Below are positions 9,363-18,346 of a stretch of DNA of 32,452 nt, piece by piece; the first letter of the stretch is position 1, and every line of letters begins with the position of its first letter. The notes below the pieces were generated by a model. It saw only the letters and a list, made by a program, of their open reading frames with translations. It did not search any database and was not told the origin of the DNA. The DNA comes from Candidatus Thiodubiliella sp. (GTDB lineage Bacteria > Pseudomonadota > Gammaproteobacteria > PS1 > Pseudothioglobaceae), in contig JAQRGB010000041.1 of assembly GCA_029237605.1 (NCBI GenBank), positions 35,690-68,141 of the forward strand, written 5' to 3'. A program made the position numbers and the translations under genes.

Positions 9363-9659
9363 TTAAACCCATGAAACTGCTGTTCCTTGTTCAACAACTA
9401 AATCAACAAAACCAGCGTAATCAACTAATTTGATATTATCTGCAACCTTTGATGAAATCCCTCTTGCATCAATATCTTCTTGCAATGCAAAAACTCTACT
9501 ATCAGCAGCAAGATCAGCAAGCATATATGAATTTACGTTATTTGCAGCAGAAATTACACCATCTTCAATCAACAAGATAATACTAGTATCATCGATTGTG
9601 TTTAGACAAGACTTTAGAGAATTACGCTCAAAAGATGATTTATTTACTATATGTAACAT
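9363..9659 (-). CDS. dsrH: DsrH, subunit of DsrEFH sulfurtransferase
   Basis: This 98-residue DsrH/TusB-family protein is a cytoplasmic subunit of the alpha2beta2gamma2 DsrEFH complex, which passes sulfur to DsrC. Visible features are the N-terminal MLHIVNKSSFERNSL, a cysteine at about residue 18 (the position of the conserved DsrH cysteine), IILLIEDGV, and the C-terminal aromatic AVSWV. It lies 12 bases after dsrF, with GGAG before the ATG. Confidence 0.9.
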   Translation of the reverse strand: MLHIVNKSSFERNSLKSCLNTIDDTSIILLIEDGVISAANNVNSYMLADLAADSRVFALQEDIDARGISSKVADNIKLVDYAGFVDLVVEQGTAVSWV

Positions 9660-9671
9660 AATGAATCTCCT

Positions 9672-10076
9672 TTAAAAACTTAAACATACATCTTGTTCAG
9701 ACATGATTTTAGTAAGTTGTACATTAGAAATTATCTTAATACTTGTTTTTTCCGCCCAATCATCGTCTTCGTCTTCATAAGTTAAGGGCATAAGGTCATC
9801 TACACTTAACCCTCTTTCTTCTAAAGATTCTGCCGATACGTAGATTTTGTTAACATCATAATCACCAAGCGCATGATAGGTTTTAGAGAAATTCTTCATT
9901 CCGATACCATCAGTATTTTGACCCTTGATAATTTGATATACACCATCATCAATAAATGCCAAAGATACATCCTGCTCAAAAGCAGCAGCAATCAAAACTA
10001 CCTCTAATGACTCTAATGCATACACAGTGCCATAAGGTGCCTTACGATTTAAATAGATAAATTTCTTTGTGCTCAT
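9672..10076 (-). CDS. dsrF: DsrF, subunit of DsrEFH sulfurtransferase
   Basis: DsrF/TusC-family protein of 134 residues. KKFIYLNRKAPYGTVYALESLEVVLIAAAF and LAFIDDGVYQI match the family's core fold when read in parts. I prefer the ATG at 10076 (MSTKKFIYL) to one four codons upstream because GGAG sits at the right distance. The preferred start falls immediately after the dsrE stop, consistent with coupled translation. It forms the heterohexamer with DsrE and DsrH. Confidence 0.9.
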   Translation of the reverse strand: MSTKKFIYLNRKAPYGTVYALESLEVVLIAAAFEQDVSLAFIDDGVYQIIKGQNTDGIGMKNFSKTYHALGDYDVNKIYVSAESLEERGLSVDDLMPLTYEDEDDDWAEKTSIKIISNVQLTKIMSEQDVCLSF

Positions 10077-10077
10077 A

Positions 10078-10482
10078 CTAGTCTCCAAATACTACTAAAC
10101 GATCAGATTGAATACCAGCTTCGATTAGCTGACCTAGGCCAGAAATACGAAATGCTGGATGGATATTATTACCATCTATACCGTTTTTACTTGCCTCACT
10201 TTCATCTAACATGCCACGACGAAGAGCGGCAGCTACACAAACTACCAATTCAACATCACTGCCATCAGCGTTCTTAATACCTAACTCAGCCCATTTGTTG
10301 ACGATATGACGGTCATCTTGTGGTGGAACAGTAAAACGTGATGCATTATCTACACCATCGTGATAGAAAAATACACGAAAAATTTCATGTCCTTTTGCAA
10401 TTGCTGCTTTAGTGAATTGGTATGCACTATCAGACGCTTGGTGCTGATATGGACCCTCATTAATTTGAATAGAAATTTTCAT
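10078..10482 (-). CDS. dsrE: DsrE, sulfur-binding subunit of DsrEFH
   Basis: DsrE/TusD-family protein of 134 residues. The sulfur-binding cysteine is at residue 82 in LVVCVAAALRRG, and the family ending DRLVVFGD is present. It accepts sulfane sulfur (known partners are rhodanese and TusA) and hands it on to DsrC. It is 11 bases downstream of the dsrB stop and touches dsrF. The frame is intact and identity is secure. Confidence 0.92.
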   Translation of the reverse strand: MKISIQINEGPYQHQASDSAYQFTKAAIAKGHEIFRVFFYHDGVDNASRFTVPPQDDRHIVNKWAELGIKNADGSDVELVVCVAAALRRGMLDESEASKNGIDGNNIHPAFRISGLGQLIEAGIQSDRLVVFGD

Positions 10483-10493
10483 TTTTTACTCTT

Positions 10494-11548
10494 TTAAAAA
10501 CGAATGTGTGCAGATGAATTCAACTGATAACGCGTACCCTTCCAATCAGAAACAGGAGTTGTAAGAGACCCTTGTCTTCCTAAGACCGCTTGGCCTCCGA
10601 CTTCCACTCACCAACCCTTTCCCAATCACGAGCATCATCTTTGTATACTGCTAAAATTTTCTTAACTACAGCACTAACTTCTGGCCACCTTGGTGGATTG
10701 TTTGGTAAGCCAGCAGCTACAAGCTTTTGAAATGAAGGCTTAGAACGAGCATTTGAATGTTTGCCACCAATCCAGATAGCAATCTTAGAATGTTCAGGAT
10801 CATTAATTTGCATTGGTGGGCATGGTGGAAAACACGCGCCACAACAGATACATTTTTTCTCATCAACTTCCAATGTTGGTTTTCCGTTAACCATTGCTGG
10901 ACGGATCGCAGCAACTGGACAACGCGCAACAACTGTTGGACGTTCACAAACATTAGCAACTAAATCATGATTAATCTTAGGTGGTTTAGTATGCTGAATA
11001 TTAATCGCGATATCACCATGTCCGCCACAGTTAATTTGACAGCATGAAGTTGTCATATGTACACGGTTAGGCATTTCTGCTTTTTTATACTCATCATACA
11101 TTTCATCCATCAATGCCTTCACAACACCCGATGCGTCAGTAGCTGGAATATCACAGTGCAACCAACCTTGTGTATGTGAAATCATTGATACCGTTGGCCC
11201 TGTGCCACCTACTGGGAAGCCAGCAGATTCTAACGCTTCAATCAAAGGATCTACCTTTGCTTTGGTGTCCACCATAAATTCAACATTTGAACGAATAGTG
11301 AAACGAATAAAACCATCACCAAACTCATCAGCAATATCTGCTAATTTTTTAATAGTGTAAACATCCATTTGTCTTTGTGTGCCACAACGAATAGTCCAAA
11401 CTTCTTCATTATACTTTGAAGTGTGGTGCAGCACACCTGGGCGAGGACGATCATGGAAAGCCCACTGACCATAATTACGACGCAAGTCGGAGGCCAAGCG
11501 GTCTTAGGAAGACAATCCTTTTGTACAACTCCTTGGTGCTTCAGCCAT
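10494..11548 (-). CDS. dsrB: DsrB, reverse sulfite reductase beta subunit (interrupted twice by adapter)
   Basis: DsrB with DsrA forms the siroheme/Fe-S enzyme that oxidises DsrC-bound sulfur to sulfite. The true start is the ATG at 11548 (MAEAP, preceded by AGGAG). The sequence then enters library adapter (11484-11536) and resumes at RRNYGQWAFHDRPRPGVLHH. The siroheme region (TTSCCQINCGGHGD) and ferredoxin motif (CICCGACFPPCPPM) are intact. A second adapter (10554-10603) follows RVGEW, after which the native tail SDWKGTRYQLNSSAHIRF and a TAA at 10494 are recognisable. By family length roughly 15-25 residues seem lost at each site. The TTG start at 11497 and the ending KSEAKRS are adapter-encoded. 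The intact gene is expected to encode about 355 residues. Confidence 0.88.
10554..10603 (-). other. sequencing adapter with index, inside dsrB 3' part
   Basis: On the plus strand: the end of arm 2 (AGGAGTTG), ten index bases TAAGAGACCC, then the complete reverse complement of the 32-base arm 1 (begins TTGTCTTCCTAAGACCGC). The arm-index-arm order is that of a DNBSEQ/MGI library molecule. It replaces native dsrB codons. Confidence 0.93.
11484..11536 (+). other. sequencing adapter with index, inside dsrB 5' part
   Basis: Complete arm 1 (11484-11515, begins AAGTCGGAGGCCAAGCGG), ten index bases TCCTTTTGTA, then the first 11 bases of arm 2 (CAACTCCTTGG). Native dsrB start sequence resumes immediately after. 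Confidence 0.93.
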
Positions 11549-11585
11549 ATTATTTCTCCTAAATATATATTAAATTAATTAAAAA

Positions 11586-12920
11586 TTATGTATTCACTTC
11601 GGCTTTATTTTCAAACCACTTAATCGCTTCTTCATCCCACTTATCCATACGAACATAAGACATGTAGCGTGGTGAATTAACCATGTTTGGATTAACTTAG
11701 CTACAACTCCTTGGCTCACAGAACGACATGGCTACGATCCGACTTGATACGTTCAATCATTTCGCCAGTACGCTCGTGCTCTAGTGCATTTTCAGCAAAA
11801 AAATCAATCACTTCGCCTGCTAATTCTTCGATTACTTCATAATCATTCTCAGTTTCAAGTTTCATGAATGGAACAACTACTGTGCCAAATAAGTCACCAA
11901 TTTTAAGTGTGCGCTTACCGCCCATACAGATTGTTACACCTTTGTCATCACCTGTTGCTAAGATTGCACCTTCTGATGCATCTTTAACATAGTTGTGAGC
12001 AAGTGGTGAAGTTGCATTTAGACAGTGCATACACTTAACGCAGTTCTTGTTATCAATTGTGATTGAAGTATCTGCTTCAATTTTCATACATTGCGTTGGA
12101 CAACGAGAAGTAATATTATCAATAACATAGTCCATGCCTTTATCGGCAACCATTGCTTTCCATGCATCTTGATTAATCTTAATGCCATCTCTCCAAGTGC
12201 CGATAACTGCAAAGTCCGATCGCTCAATAGAATTCATACAGTCATTAGCACAACCTGAAACTTTAAATTTCATTTTATATGGCAATGCCGGACGGTGCAT
12301 ATCATCAAGGAATGCGTTTACTAATCTTCTATGTGCTGCCTGCTCATTAGTGTTTGACATTTCACAACGTGCTGCGCCTACACATGACATGCCAGTACGA
12401 ACTGCAGGGCCCGCTCCACCCATGTCAAAGCCATAATCGTTTATTTTATTGAAAATAGTTTGTGTTGTTTTTTCAGTTGCACCTTGCATCATAATATCTC
12501 CTGACTGACCGTGAAATGCAATCAAACCAGAGCCACCATTATCAACAAACATATCACAAAGTCGGATCGTAGCCATGTCGTTCTGTGAGCCAAGGAGTTG
12601 TAATGCATACCTGCTGGCGGCTGAACTCTTAAAGTATGAAATTCACCTGCATCTTTAAATTTAAATTCGCCATTTTCATCCTTAAGTTCATTAAAACGTG
12701 GAATTACACCTCCTCCGTAACCAATTACACCAACAGTACCACCTTTCCAATAACCTTTTTTAGTTACATATGATGTTTCTAATGTTGCCAATACATCACG
12801 AACCATGCTTGCGCCATCGTGATCATCTTGTGCTAAACGCTTAAGACCTGTTACAAACGAAGGCCACGGGCCATTTTCCAACTCATCAAGGTTGGGTGTG
12901 TTATATAACTCTTTTGCCAT
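11586..12920 (-). CDS. dsrA: DsrA, reverse sulfite reductase alpha subunit (interrupted twice by adapter)
   Basis: DsrA is the alpha subunit of the siroheme sulfite reductase working in the oxidative direction. The start at 12920 (MAKELYNTPNLDELENGPWP) has GGAG upstream; a longer reading frame to 13013 is not credible. Native sequence runs to RVQPPAGMHY, then adapter (12559-12600), then resumes at LCDMFVDNGGSGLIAFHGQS. Siroheme-site cysteines (SCVGAARCEM; SGCANDC) and a ferredoxin motif (CPTQC; CVKCMHC) are present. Adapter again interrupts after GEMIERIK (11695-11745), and the native C-terminus NPNMVNSPRYMSYVRMDKWD ends at TAA 11586. A handful of residues are missing at the first site and perhaps 15-20 at the second. 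It is the first gene of the dsr cluster. Confidence 0.88.
11695..11745 (+). other. sequencing adapter with partial index, inside dsrA 3' part
   Basis: Nine index bases ACTTAGCTA followed by the complete 42-base arm 2 (begins CAACTCCTTGGCTCACAG, ends CTACGATCCGACTT). The index matches nine of the ten bases in the adapter at the end of the window. Confidence 0.95.
12559..12600 (-). other. sequencing adapter arm 2, inside dsrA
   Basis: Complete 42-base arm 2 in reverse complement (begins AAGTCGGATCGTAGCC, ends AGCCAAGGAGTTG). It separates the N-terminal and C-terminal parts of DsrA and shifts the frame. The ATG used by the downstream frame (MATIR) lies inside the adapter. Confidence 0.95.
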
Positions 12921-12986
12921 TATCATTTCTCCAATAATTTTAATAAATCCTCTAATCCCTAAGAAAAGAAAATATGAACAAAATGA

Positions 12987-12992
12987 ATTATA
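12987..12992 (-). promoter_or_regulatory. possible -10 box of the dsr operon promoter
   Basis: TATAAT on the minus strand, about 67 bases upstream of the dsrA ATG. The -35 region at 17-base spacing is a poor match (ATGTGA), so an activator may be needed. A dyad at 13037-13052 lies upstream. This is the best-matching box between gltD and dsrA, but assignment is tentative. Confidence 0.35.
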
Positions 12993-13024
12993 CGCAAAAT
13001 GCAAAAAAATCACATTTTATTAGT

Positions 13025-13052
13025 GGTATTTATAACTACCTCTTAAGGGGTA
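13025..13052. promoter_or_regulatory. overlapping dyads upstream of dsrA
   Basis: TACCTC-TTAA-GGGGTA (13037-13052) is a six-pair dyad with one G-T wobble. GGTA at 13025-13028 is also complementary to TACC at 13037-13040, so the two pairings compete. The site lies between the gltD stop and the proposed dsrA -10 box, so it could be an operator or a gltD transcript end. No T run follows. Confidence 0.25.
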
Positions 13053-13173
13053 TAGAATGACAAAAATAACGCAATAATAATAAAGCCAATGCCTACTTGT
13101 TAATATAAGTGGCAATAGCATTAGTAATACCAATAACAATCATACTAATCACAATTATTAAAAGTAATATACT

Positions 13174-14627
13174 TTATAATAAATATTCATTAACTTTAGA
13201 AGCAACACCTCGGCCTTCATTGATCGCCCATACAACTAATGACTGGCCACGACGACAATCACCTGCGGCAAAAATACCATCCTGAGAAGTAGTATATTCG
13301 CCATAATTAGCCTGATAATTACCACGCTCGTCAAGCATGATATTGGCATCGTTACTCAAATAATGTTCAGGAGAAACAAAACCCATTGACAATAATACTA
13401 ATTGTGTATCCCAAATTCTTTCACTATTTATTTGTTCAATTAGTTGTCCATTTTTAAAACCAACATTCACCGTATTGAGGCCTGTAACTTTTCCGCTTTC
13501 ATCTTTGATGAACGATTTAGTCATTAAATGATATTGTCTTGGGTCTTCACCAAATACTTTTTCTGCTTCAGTATGTCCATAATCCATACGATAAATCAAT
13601 GGCCATAATGGCCAAGGGTTGTTCTCTGCACGAATTTCAGGTGGTTTCCCCATTAATTCAAAGTTTACAATTGATCTAGCGCCTTGGCGTAACGCTGTGC
13701 CGATACAATCGGTGCCAGTATCGCCACCACCAATCACAATTACGTTTTTTCCTTTAGCTGACAAATCAGAATTATCAGCACTACCGGTATCCAATAGACT
13801 TTGTGTGCTCTTGGTTAAATACTCCATCGCTAAATGCACACCACTTGCGTCACGATTATCTATAGGTAAATCACGACTAGACCCAACTCCTTGGCTCACA
13901 GAACGACATGGCTACGATCCGACTTGGCATCAAAATCATTTTGCAATTGTGCAACGCTGATATCTTTGCCTACATCCACATTAGTAATAAATTCAACACC
14001 TGATTTTTTAAGTAAATTCACACGACGATCAATCACATCTTTGTCGAGTTTCATATTAGGGATGCCATACATTAACAAACCACCAATACGCTTAGCACGT
14101 TCAAATACTGTAGCATTGTGACCAAATTTATTAAGCTCTTCTGCTGTTGTTAAGCCCGCTGGACCAGAGCCAATCACCGCTACTTTCTTTCCTGTACGAC
14201 ATTCAACTTTGTGCGGCTTAACCCATCCATTTTCAAAACCTTTGTCAATAATTGCTTGTTCAATATTCTTAATAGTAACAGCCGGATTATTCAACCCTAA
14301 TACACAAGAACCTTCACAAGGTGCAGGACAAACTCGCCCAGTAAACTCTGGAAAATTATTAGTTTTGTGTAAGCGTATTAGTGCGTCCTGCCATTTTCCA
14401 TGATAAATTAAATCATTCCATTCAGGAATTAGGTTGTCAACAGGACAGCCATTGTCTGATTGACAAAACGGCACACCGCAGTCCATACATCTTGCACCTT
14501 GTTCTTGCAAGTGTAACACTTCATGTACACCAGTAAATATTTCATCATAATCTTTAATACGCAATTCAACGGGGCGATAGTCCTCAGTTTTTCTGTCAAA
14601 TTCTTTAAAGCCTGTTACTTTTCCCAT
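13174..14627 (-). CDS. gltD: GltD, glutamate synthase small subunit-like NADPH oxidoreductase (interrupted by adapter)
   Basis: GltD carries electrons from NADPH via FAD and Fe-S clusters to the large glutamate synthase subunit, which is not in this window. Start 14627 ([10 protein letters not shown], preceded by GAGGG) is preferred over a TTG three codons upstream. Visible: N-terminal Fe-S cysteines ([26 protein letters not shown]), FAD motif [22 protein letters not shown] motif [17 protein letters not shown], and the C-terminal [19 protein letters not shown]. Adapter (13884-13925) splits it after QNDFDA; the protein resumes at [10 protein letters not shown] with about a dozen residues missing. 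It is codirectional with and upstream of dsrA, across about 250 bases. It is a paralogue of DsrL in the same window, but has the standard GltD length and lacks DsrL's C-terminal ferredoxin domain. Confidence 0.88.
13884..13925 (+). other. sequencing adapter arm 2, inside gltD
   Basis: Complete 42-base arm 2 (begins CAACTCCTTGGCTCACAG). It splits GltD into two apparent open frames: the upstream one ends in adapter-coded SDRSHVVL, and the downstream one begins at a GTG inside the adapter. Confidence 0.95.
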
Positions 14628-14691
14628 CGCCCTCAAATGCTTAAATACAAAAATATGTAATTATGCCATAAATTTACCACGCTTATTTACC

Positions 14692-14720
14692 TTGTTCAGC
14701 AAATATAATCACTGTATAAT
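14692..14720 (+). promoter_or_regulatory. promoter of rplS
   Basis: TTGTTC (14692-14697) and TATAAT (14715-14720) are separated by exactly 17 bases. This is the best sigma-70-type promoter in the window and ends 34 bases before the rplS ATG. Confidence 0.7.
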
Positions 14721-14754
14721 TATTTATCTTCATGATAAAGAAAGAAAGAATCAG

Positions 14755-15108
14755 ATGAATCTAATTGAACAAATTGAAAATGAACAACTAAGAACAGATA
14801 TTCCTAATTTTTCATCAGGTGACACTGTTGTTGTTCAGGTTAAAGTGCGCGAAGGAGAAAGAGAGAGATTACAAGCATTCGAAGGTGTGGTAATTGCCAA
14901 AAAAAATCGTGGTATTGGTTCAGCTTTTACAGTAAGAAAAATTTCTCACGGTGAAGGCGTTGAGCGTATTTTTCAAACACATTCTAAAATGATTGATTCA
15001 GTCCAAGTTAAACGTCGTGGCAAAGTTCGCAAAGCAAAGCTTTACTATCTTCGTGGTCTCACTGGCAAAGCAGCAAGAATTAAAGAAAAGCTAGTGATTA
15101 AAAAATAA
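14755..15108 (+). CDS. rplS: 50S ribosomal protein L19
   Basis: This 117-residue protein matches L19 throughout ([44 protein letters not shown]-type [33 protein letters not shown]). The ATG at 14755 (MNLIEQIE) is the family start; a longer upstream frame overlaps the promoter. L19 sits at the 30S-50S interface. It is usually last in rpsP-rimM-trmD-rplS, but here gltD (divergent) lies directly upstream and the gene has its own promoter and terminator. Confidence 0.96.
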   Translation: MNLIEQIENEQLRTDIPNFSSGDTVVVQVKVREGERERLQAFEGVVIAKKNRGIGSAFTVRKISHGEGVERIFQTHSKMIDSVQVKRRGKVRKAKLYYLRGLTGKAARIKEKLVIKK

Positions 15109-15124
15109 AAACTACTTACCTATT

Positions 15125-15155
15125 AAAAAATGTCGGTAAGCCCGACATTTTTTTT
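15125..15155 (+). terminator. rho-independent terminator of rplS
   Basis: Perfect 12-pair stem AAAAAATGTCGG/CCGACATTTTTT with a five-base loop (TAAGC) and an uninterrupted run of eight T. It starts 16 bases after the rplS stop. Confidence 0.9.
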
Positions 15156-15204
15156 GTCTAAAATAAAATTTAGGTTTCATATAATTATAAAAATCTAAAT
15201 ATAA

Positions 15205-16080
15205 ATGGAAAATAACTTAACTATTATTGATAAATTCTTAGACCGTTATTGGCTTTCATCAGGTGCAAGCCAAAACACGCTATTAGCATATCGCTCTGAT
15301 TTAAAACTTTTTGCTAAATGGCTAGATATTTCACTAACAAATATCAATGATAAAGATATTTCTGATTATTTCACACAACGAAAACACAACCCTGCCACAC
15401 AAGCACGTATATTAACTTGCCTACGAATATTTTATCAATACCTTGTTTCTCAAAAAATAATTAATAACAATCCATGCGAAAAATTACATCATCCGAAACA
15501 AGTGCAAAAATTACCTATTTTTTTAAATATTCAAGAAGTTGGTCAACTGTTAGATACACCTGATAAAAAAACTATTTTTGGGATGCGTGACCGCGCTATG
15601 TTGGAGCTCCTATATTCTTGTGGATTACGTGTTTCTGAGCTAATTAAACTAAGTTATCACAATATCAATCTGAATGAAGAATATATTCGTATTCATGGCA
15701 AAGGCAATAAAGAGCGTATGTTGCCAATGGGTGAAATGGCAATAGATTACTTAGAGATTTACGAAGATAAATCTAGACCTTTTTTACTAAAAAGCGGGCA
15801 AACTGATGCTTATTTTTTAAGTAATCGTGGCACAGGCATGAGTAGACAAAATTTCTTTTATATTATTAAAGCTTATGCTGCCAAAGCAGGTATTAATAAA
15901 CCGCTATCACCACACACATTGCGCCATGCTTTTGCCACACACCTAGTACAAAACGGTGCAGACTTGCGTAGCGTTCAATTAATGTTAGGACACAGCGATA
16001 TTTCCACCACACAAATCTACACTCATATTCAAAATACCCAACTTAAATTACAGCACAGTAAACACCACCCTAGAGGATAA
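15205..16080 (+). CDS. xerD: XerD-type tyrosine recombinase
   Basis: This 291-residue tyrosine recombinase should act with XerC at dif to resolve chromosome dimers. The N-terminal SAM-like core-binding domain covers about residues 1-90. Catalytic residues are visible: R142 (GLRVSEL), K166 (HGKGNKER), H237 and R240 (HTLRHAFATHL), H263 (LGHSDISTT) and nucleophile Y272 (QIYTH). Length and motifs fit a host XerD rather than a phage integrase, and no att-like repeats or integrase partners are nearby. XerC is the alternative label. It is codirectional with rplS but separated by the terminator. Confidence 0.9.
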   Translation: MENNLTIIDKFLDRYWLSSGASQNTLLAYRSDLKLFAKWLDISLTNINDKDISDYFTQRKHNPATQARILTCLRIFYQYLVSQKIINNNPCEKLHHPKQVQKLPIFLNIQEVGQLLDTPDKKTIFGMRDRAMLELLYSCGLRVSELIKLSYHNINLNEEYIRIHGKGNKERMLPMGEMAIDYLEIYEDKSRPFLLKSGQTDAYFLSNRGTGMSRQNFFYIIKAYAAKAGINKPLSPHTLRHAFATHLVQNGADLRSVQLMLGHSDISTTQIYTHIQNTQLKLQHSKHHPRG

Positions 16081-16330
16081 AATAATAAATTATAATTTTA
16101 TGCATCAGATAAGATATTAATTGCAAACTATTCTCAAAAATTTAATCACCACTATGTCTAAGTCTATTTAATTGTGCCAGCAACTTTATACATTAAATTA
16201 CCATGTTTTTGTTTGTGCTTCTTTAATCTACTTATATCTTGTATTATAAAGTTATCTCTATATCCAAGTTTGTCAGACCATTACAAGATTAGGTTATTCC
16301 CAATAAAATCAATCGTGGGTAATTACTTTA
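16081..16330. other. gene-free gap between convergent xerD and murD
   Basis: About 250 AT-rich bases with no credible gene or strong terminator. Its right edge is the adapter at 16331, so part of the native gap and the last murD codons are probably missing. Confidence 0.5.
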
Positions 16331-16355
16331 GAACGACATGGCTACGATCCGACTT
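16331..16355 (+). other. partial sequencing adapter arm 2 at murD 3' end
   Basis: The last 25 bases of arm 2 (begins GAACGACATGGCTACG). The preceding 17 bases of the arm are absent. Apparent MurD residues SDRSHVVL come from this sequence. Confidence 0.92.
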
Positions 16356-17594
16356 AATATCTTTAAATACATCTCCACGATGTTCAAAATCATTAAACAT
16401 ATCAAAACTGGCACAGGCTGGGGATAATAACACCGCCTCACAATTTGAATTACTAGCAGCATCAATAGCTGCTTGCATTGAATTTACATTTGTAATTTTT
16501 GCGACTTTAATATTATTTTTAAATACTTTGGCGCTCTTCCCAAGAAGGATAACGCTACTTATATATTTATCAATTAAAATAAATAACTCACTATAATTTT
16601 CATTTTTTTCGACACCGCCAAGGATTAGGCTTATGGTTTTATATTTAACAACTAAAGCTTTGATAGCAGTTATAGTGGATATTGCATTAGTGGCTTTTGA
16701 ATCGTTATAGTAATCAATATTTTTCTTTTTTATTACCCACTCTAAACGATGTTCCAAACCTTTAAAAGTTTTAATGCTCTCAACCATAGAATTAATACTT
16801 AGCCTGATTTGATCACCTAAAGTAAGTGCCGCCAATACGTTAGTTATATTGTGTTTGCCAATGAGTGCTATATTATTCACATTCATTAATGTATCATCGC
16901 CTTTTAAAATATAGCAACTATCATGGCAAGTAACAGTGCCAAAATTACTAACTTGCTTAGGCATATCAACACCGAAACATTTAGCATCGTCTATCCTTGG
17001 CGTGAGTAAATCATCTAAGTTAATAACTGGATATTGGCAGTATTTATAAAGGCTTAATTTAGAATCAATATAGTGTTGAAAGCTAGAATATCTATCAAGA
17101 TGATCGGGGGTAATGTTAAGCACTACACCAGTTAATAATTCTAAATTCTGTGTGTAATCAAGCTGATAACTAGATAACTCTAACACATAATAATCAACTT
17201 CATCGCTTAAACTATCATTTAAACAGTCTAATGCCGGCTTGCCAATATTACCACCAATAGCGACTTTTTTACCATCATTGGCAATCATTTCCCCAAGTAA
17301 TTGAGTAACAGTTGATTTTCCGTTAGATCCAGTAATACCAATAATTGGAGCTTTAGCATGGCGTGAAAATAACTCTATATCGCTAGTGAGTGGAATATTT
17401 TGTTCTCTTGCCCAAATAACAATGTCTTGCGTTTGTGGAATGCCTGGCGAGATGAAAATCTCATCAATTCCTCGCAAAATATCTTTATTTTTAAGCCGCC
17501 TAGTGTCTTTAAGTAGTATAAATAATATATTTTGCTTATCTAAGAAATATGCTATTGATTGCGCGGTTTTCCCATTACCTAAAATTAGTTTCAT
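16356..17594 (-). CDS. murD: MurD, UDP-N-acetylmuramoylalanine-D-glutamate ligase (3' end lost in adapter)
   Basis: MurD adds D-glutamate to UDP-MurNAc-L-Ala in cytoplasmic peptidoglycan synthesis. The ATP-binding loop GSNGKST is at residues 89-95, followed by NIGKPAL, ELSSYQLD, NITPDHLDRYSS and the C-terminal domain with DSKATNA and LSPACASFDMFNDFEHRGD. The native reading ends at VFKDIK, where the adapter begins; by family comparison only a few residues and the stop are missing. The gene stands alone here, not in the usual mra/dcw cluster, and is divergent from the BI-1-like gene with only 55 bases between. Confidence 0.93.
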
Positions 17595-17649
17595 TACACG
17601 CTATTTTTATAATAAAATGATTATTTTACACTTATGACAAAGAAAAATT

Positions 17650-18318
17650 ATGAGCACATATTCATCAACTATAGGCATCACTAATATTAAAGTTAAAAAC
17701 AAGGTATTATCGAATACAATGAGGCTTCTGTCTTACACGCTAATTTTCGGTGGCTTGGCTTCGTGGTTCTCGGTCGTTTCTGGCGCGGGTTTTGGAATGG
17801 CTATAGTAAGTTCAATTGCTGCTATCGTAGTAATTTGGTTTGTTTTACCAAAAACCCAAAATAGCAACAAAGGTATATTAACTGCATTTGCTGTAGCTGG
17901 CTTGTTGGGCTATTCAATTGGCCCAATACTTGCACATTATTTAGCAATGCCAAATGGTGGTGTGCTAGTAATGCAAGCACTTGCTGGCACAGGTATTTCA
18001 TTTTTTACTATTAGTTTTTACGCACAAAATACCAAAAAAGATTTTAGCTTTTTAAATGGCATGATATTTTTTGCTATGATTGGCATTATTGTTTTATCTT
18101 TAGTTAATGTATTCTTTATTGAATCTTCTTTTGTGAGTTTAGCGATTTCATTCGCTGTAGTTCTGTTAATGGGTGCTTATATGTTATCACAAATGTCTGC
18201 CATTATTAATGGTGGTGAGACTAATTACATCGCTGCGACTGTTAGTTTATACTTAGCGCTACATAATATGTTTGTTAGCCTATTGCATATTTTAGGTGTA
18301 TTTTCTGGTGATGATTAA
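17650..18318 (+). CDS. BI-1/YccA-family membrane protein
   Basis: This 222-residue protein has about seven hydrophobic segments and the Bax-inhibitor-1 (UPF0005) pattern: a short N-terminal soluble part, internal GLLGYSIGPIL, and a C-terminal SLYLALHNMFVSLLHILG segment. E. coli YccA, a modulator of FtsH proteolysis, is the closest functional model, so a role in membrane protein quality control is possible. The ATG at 17650 follows AAAGAAAAATT. rppH starts 28 bases downstream and may be cotranscribed. Confidence 0.85.
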   Translation: MSTYSSTIGITNIKVKNKVLSNTMRLLSYTLIFGGLASWFSVVSGAGFGMAIVSSIAAIVVIWFVLPKTQNSNKGILTAFAVAGLLGYSIGPILAHYLAMPNGGVLVMQALAGTGISFFTISFYAQNTKKDFSFLNGMIFFAMIGIIVLSLVNVFFIESSFVSLAISFAVVLLMGAYMLSQMSAIINGGETNYIAATVSLYLALHNMFVSLLHILGVFSGDD

Positions 18319-18346
18319 TCACTAATTAACACCTACAACTTTTTAT

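Noticed and set aside
12921-13013. N-terminal extension of DsrA to 13013
   Set aside because: It would add a hydrophobic leader to a cytoplasmic enzyme; the ATG at 12920 has a good ribosome-binding site and the family N-terminus.
13105-13160. A short minus-strand peptide frame ([16 protein letters not shown]) before dsrA
   Set aside because: Sixteen codons, no ribosome-binding site, and composition expected of AT-rich spacer.
15205-16080. Tyrosine recombinase as the integrase of a mobile island
   Set aside because: Length and motifs fit chromosomal XerD, and neighbours are housekeeping genes without att repeats or phage genes.
16174-16596. Plus-strand open frame across the xerD-murD gap
   Set aside because: It runs through the adapter and antisense to murD, with no family features.
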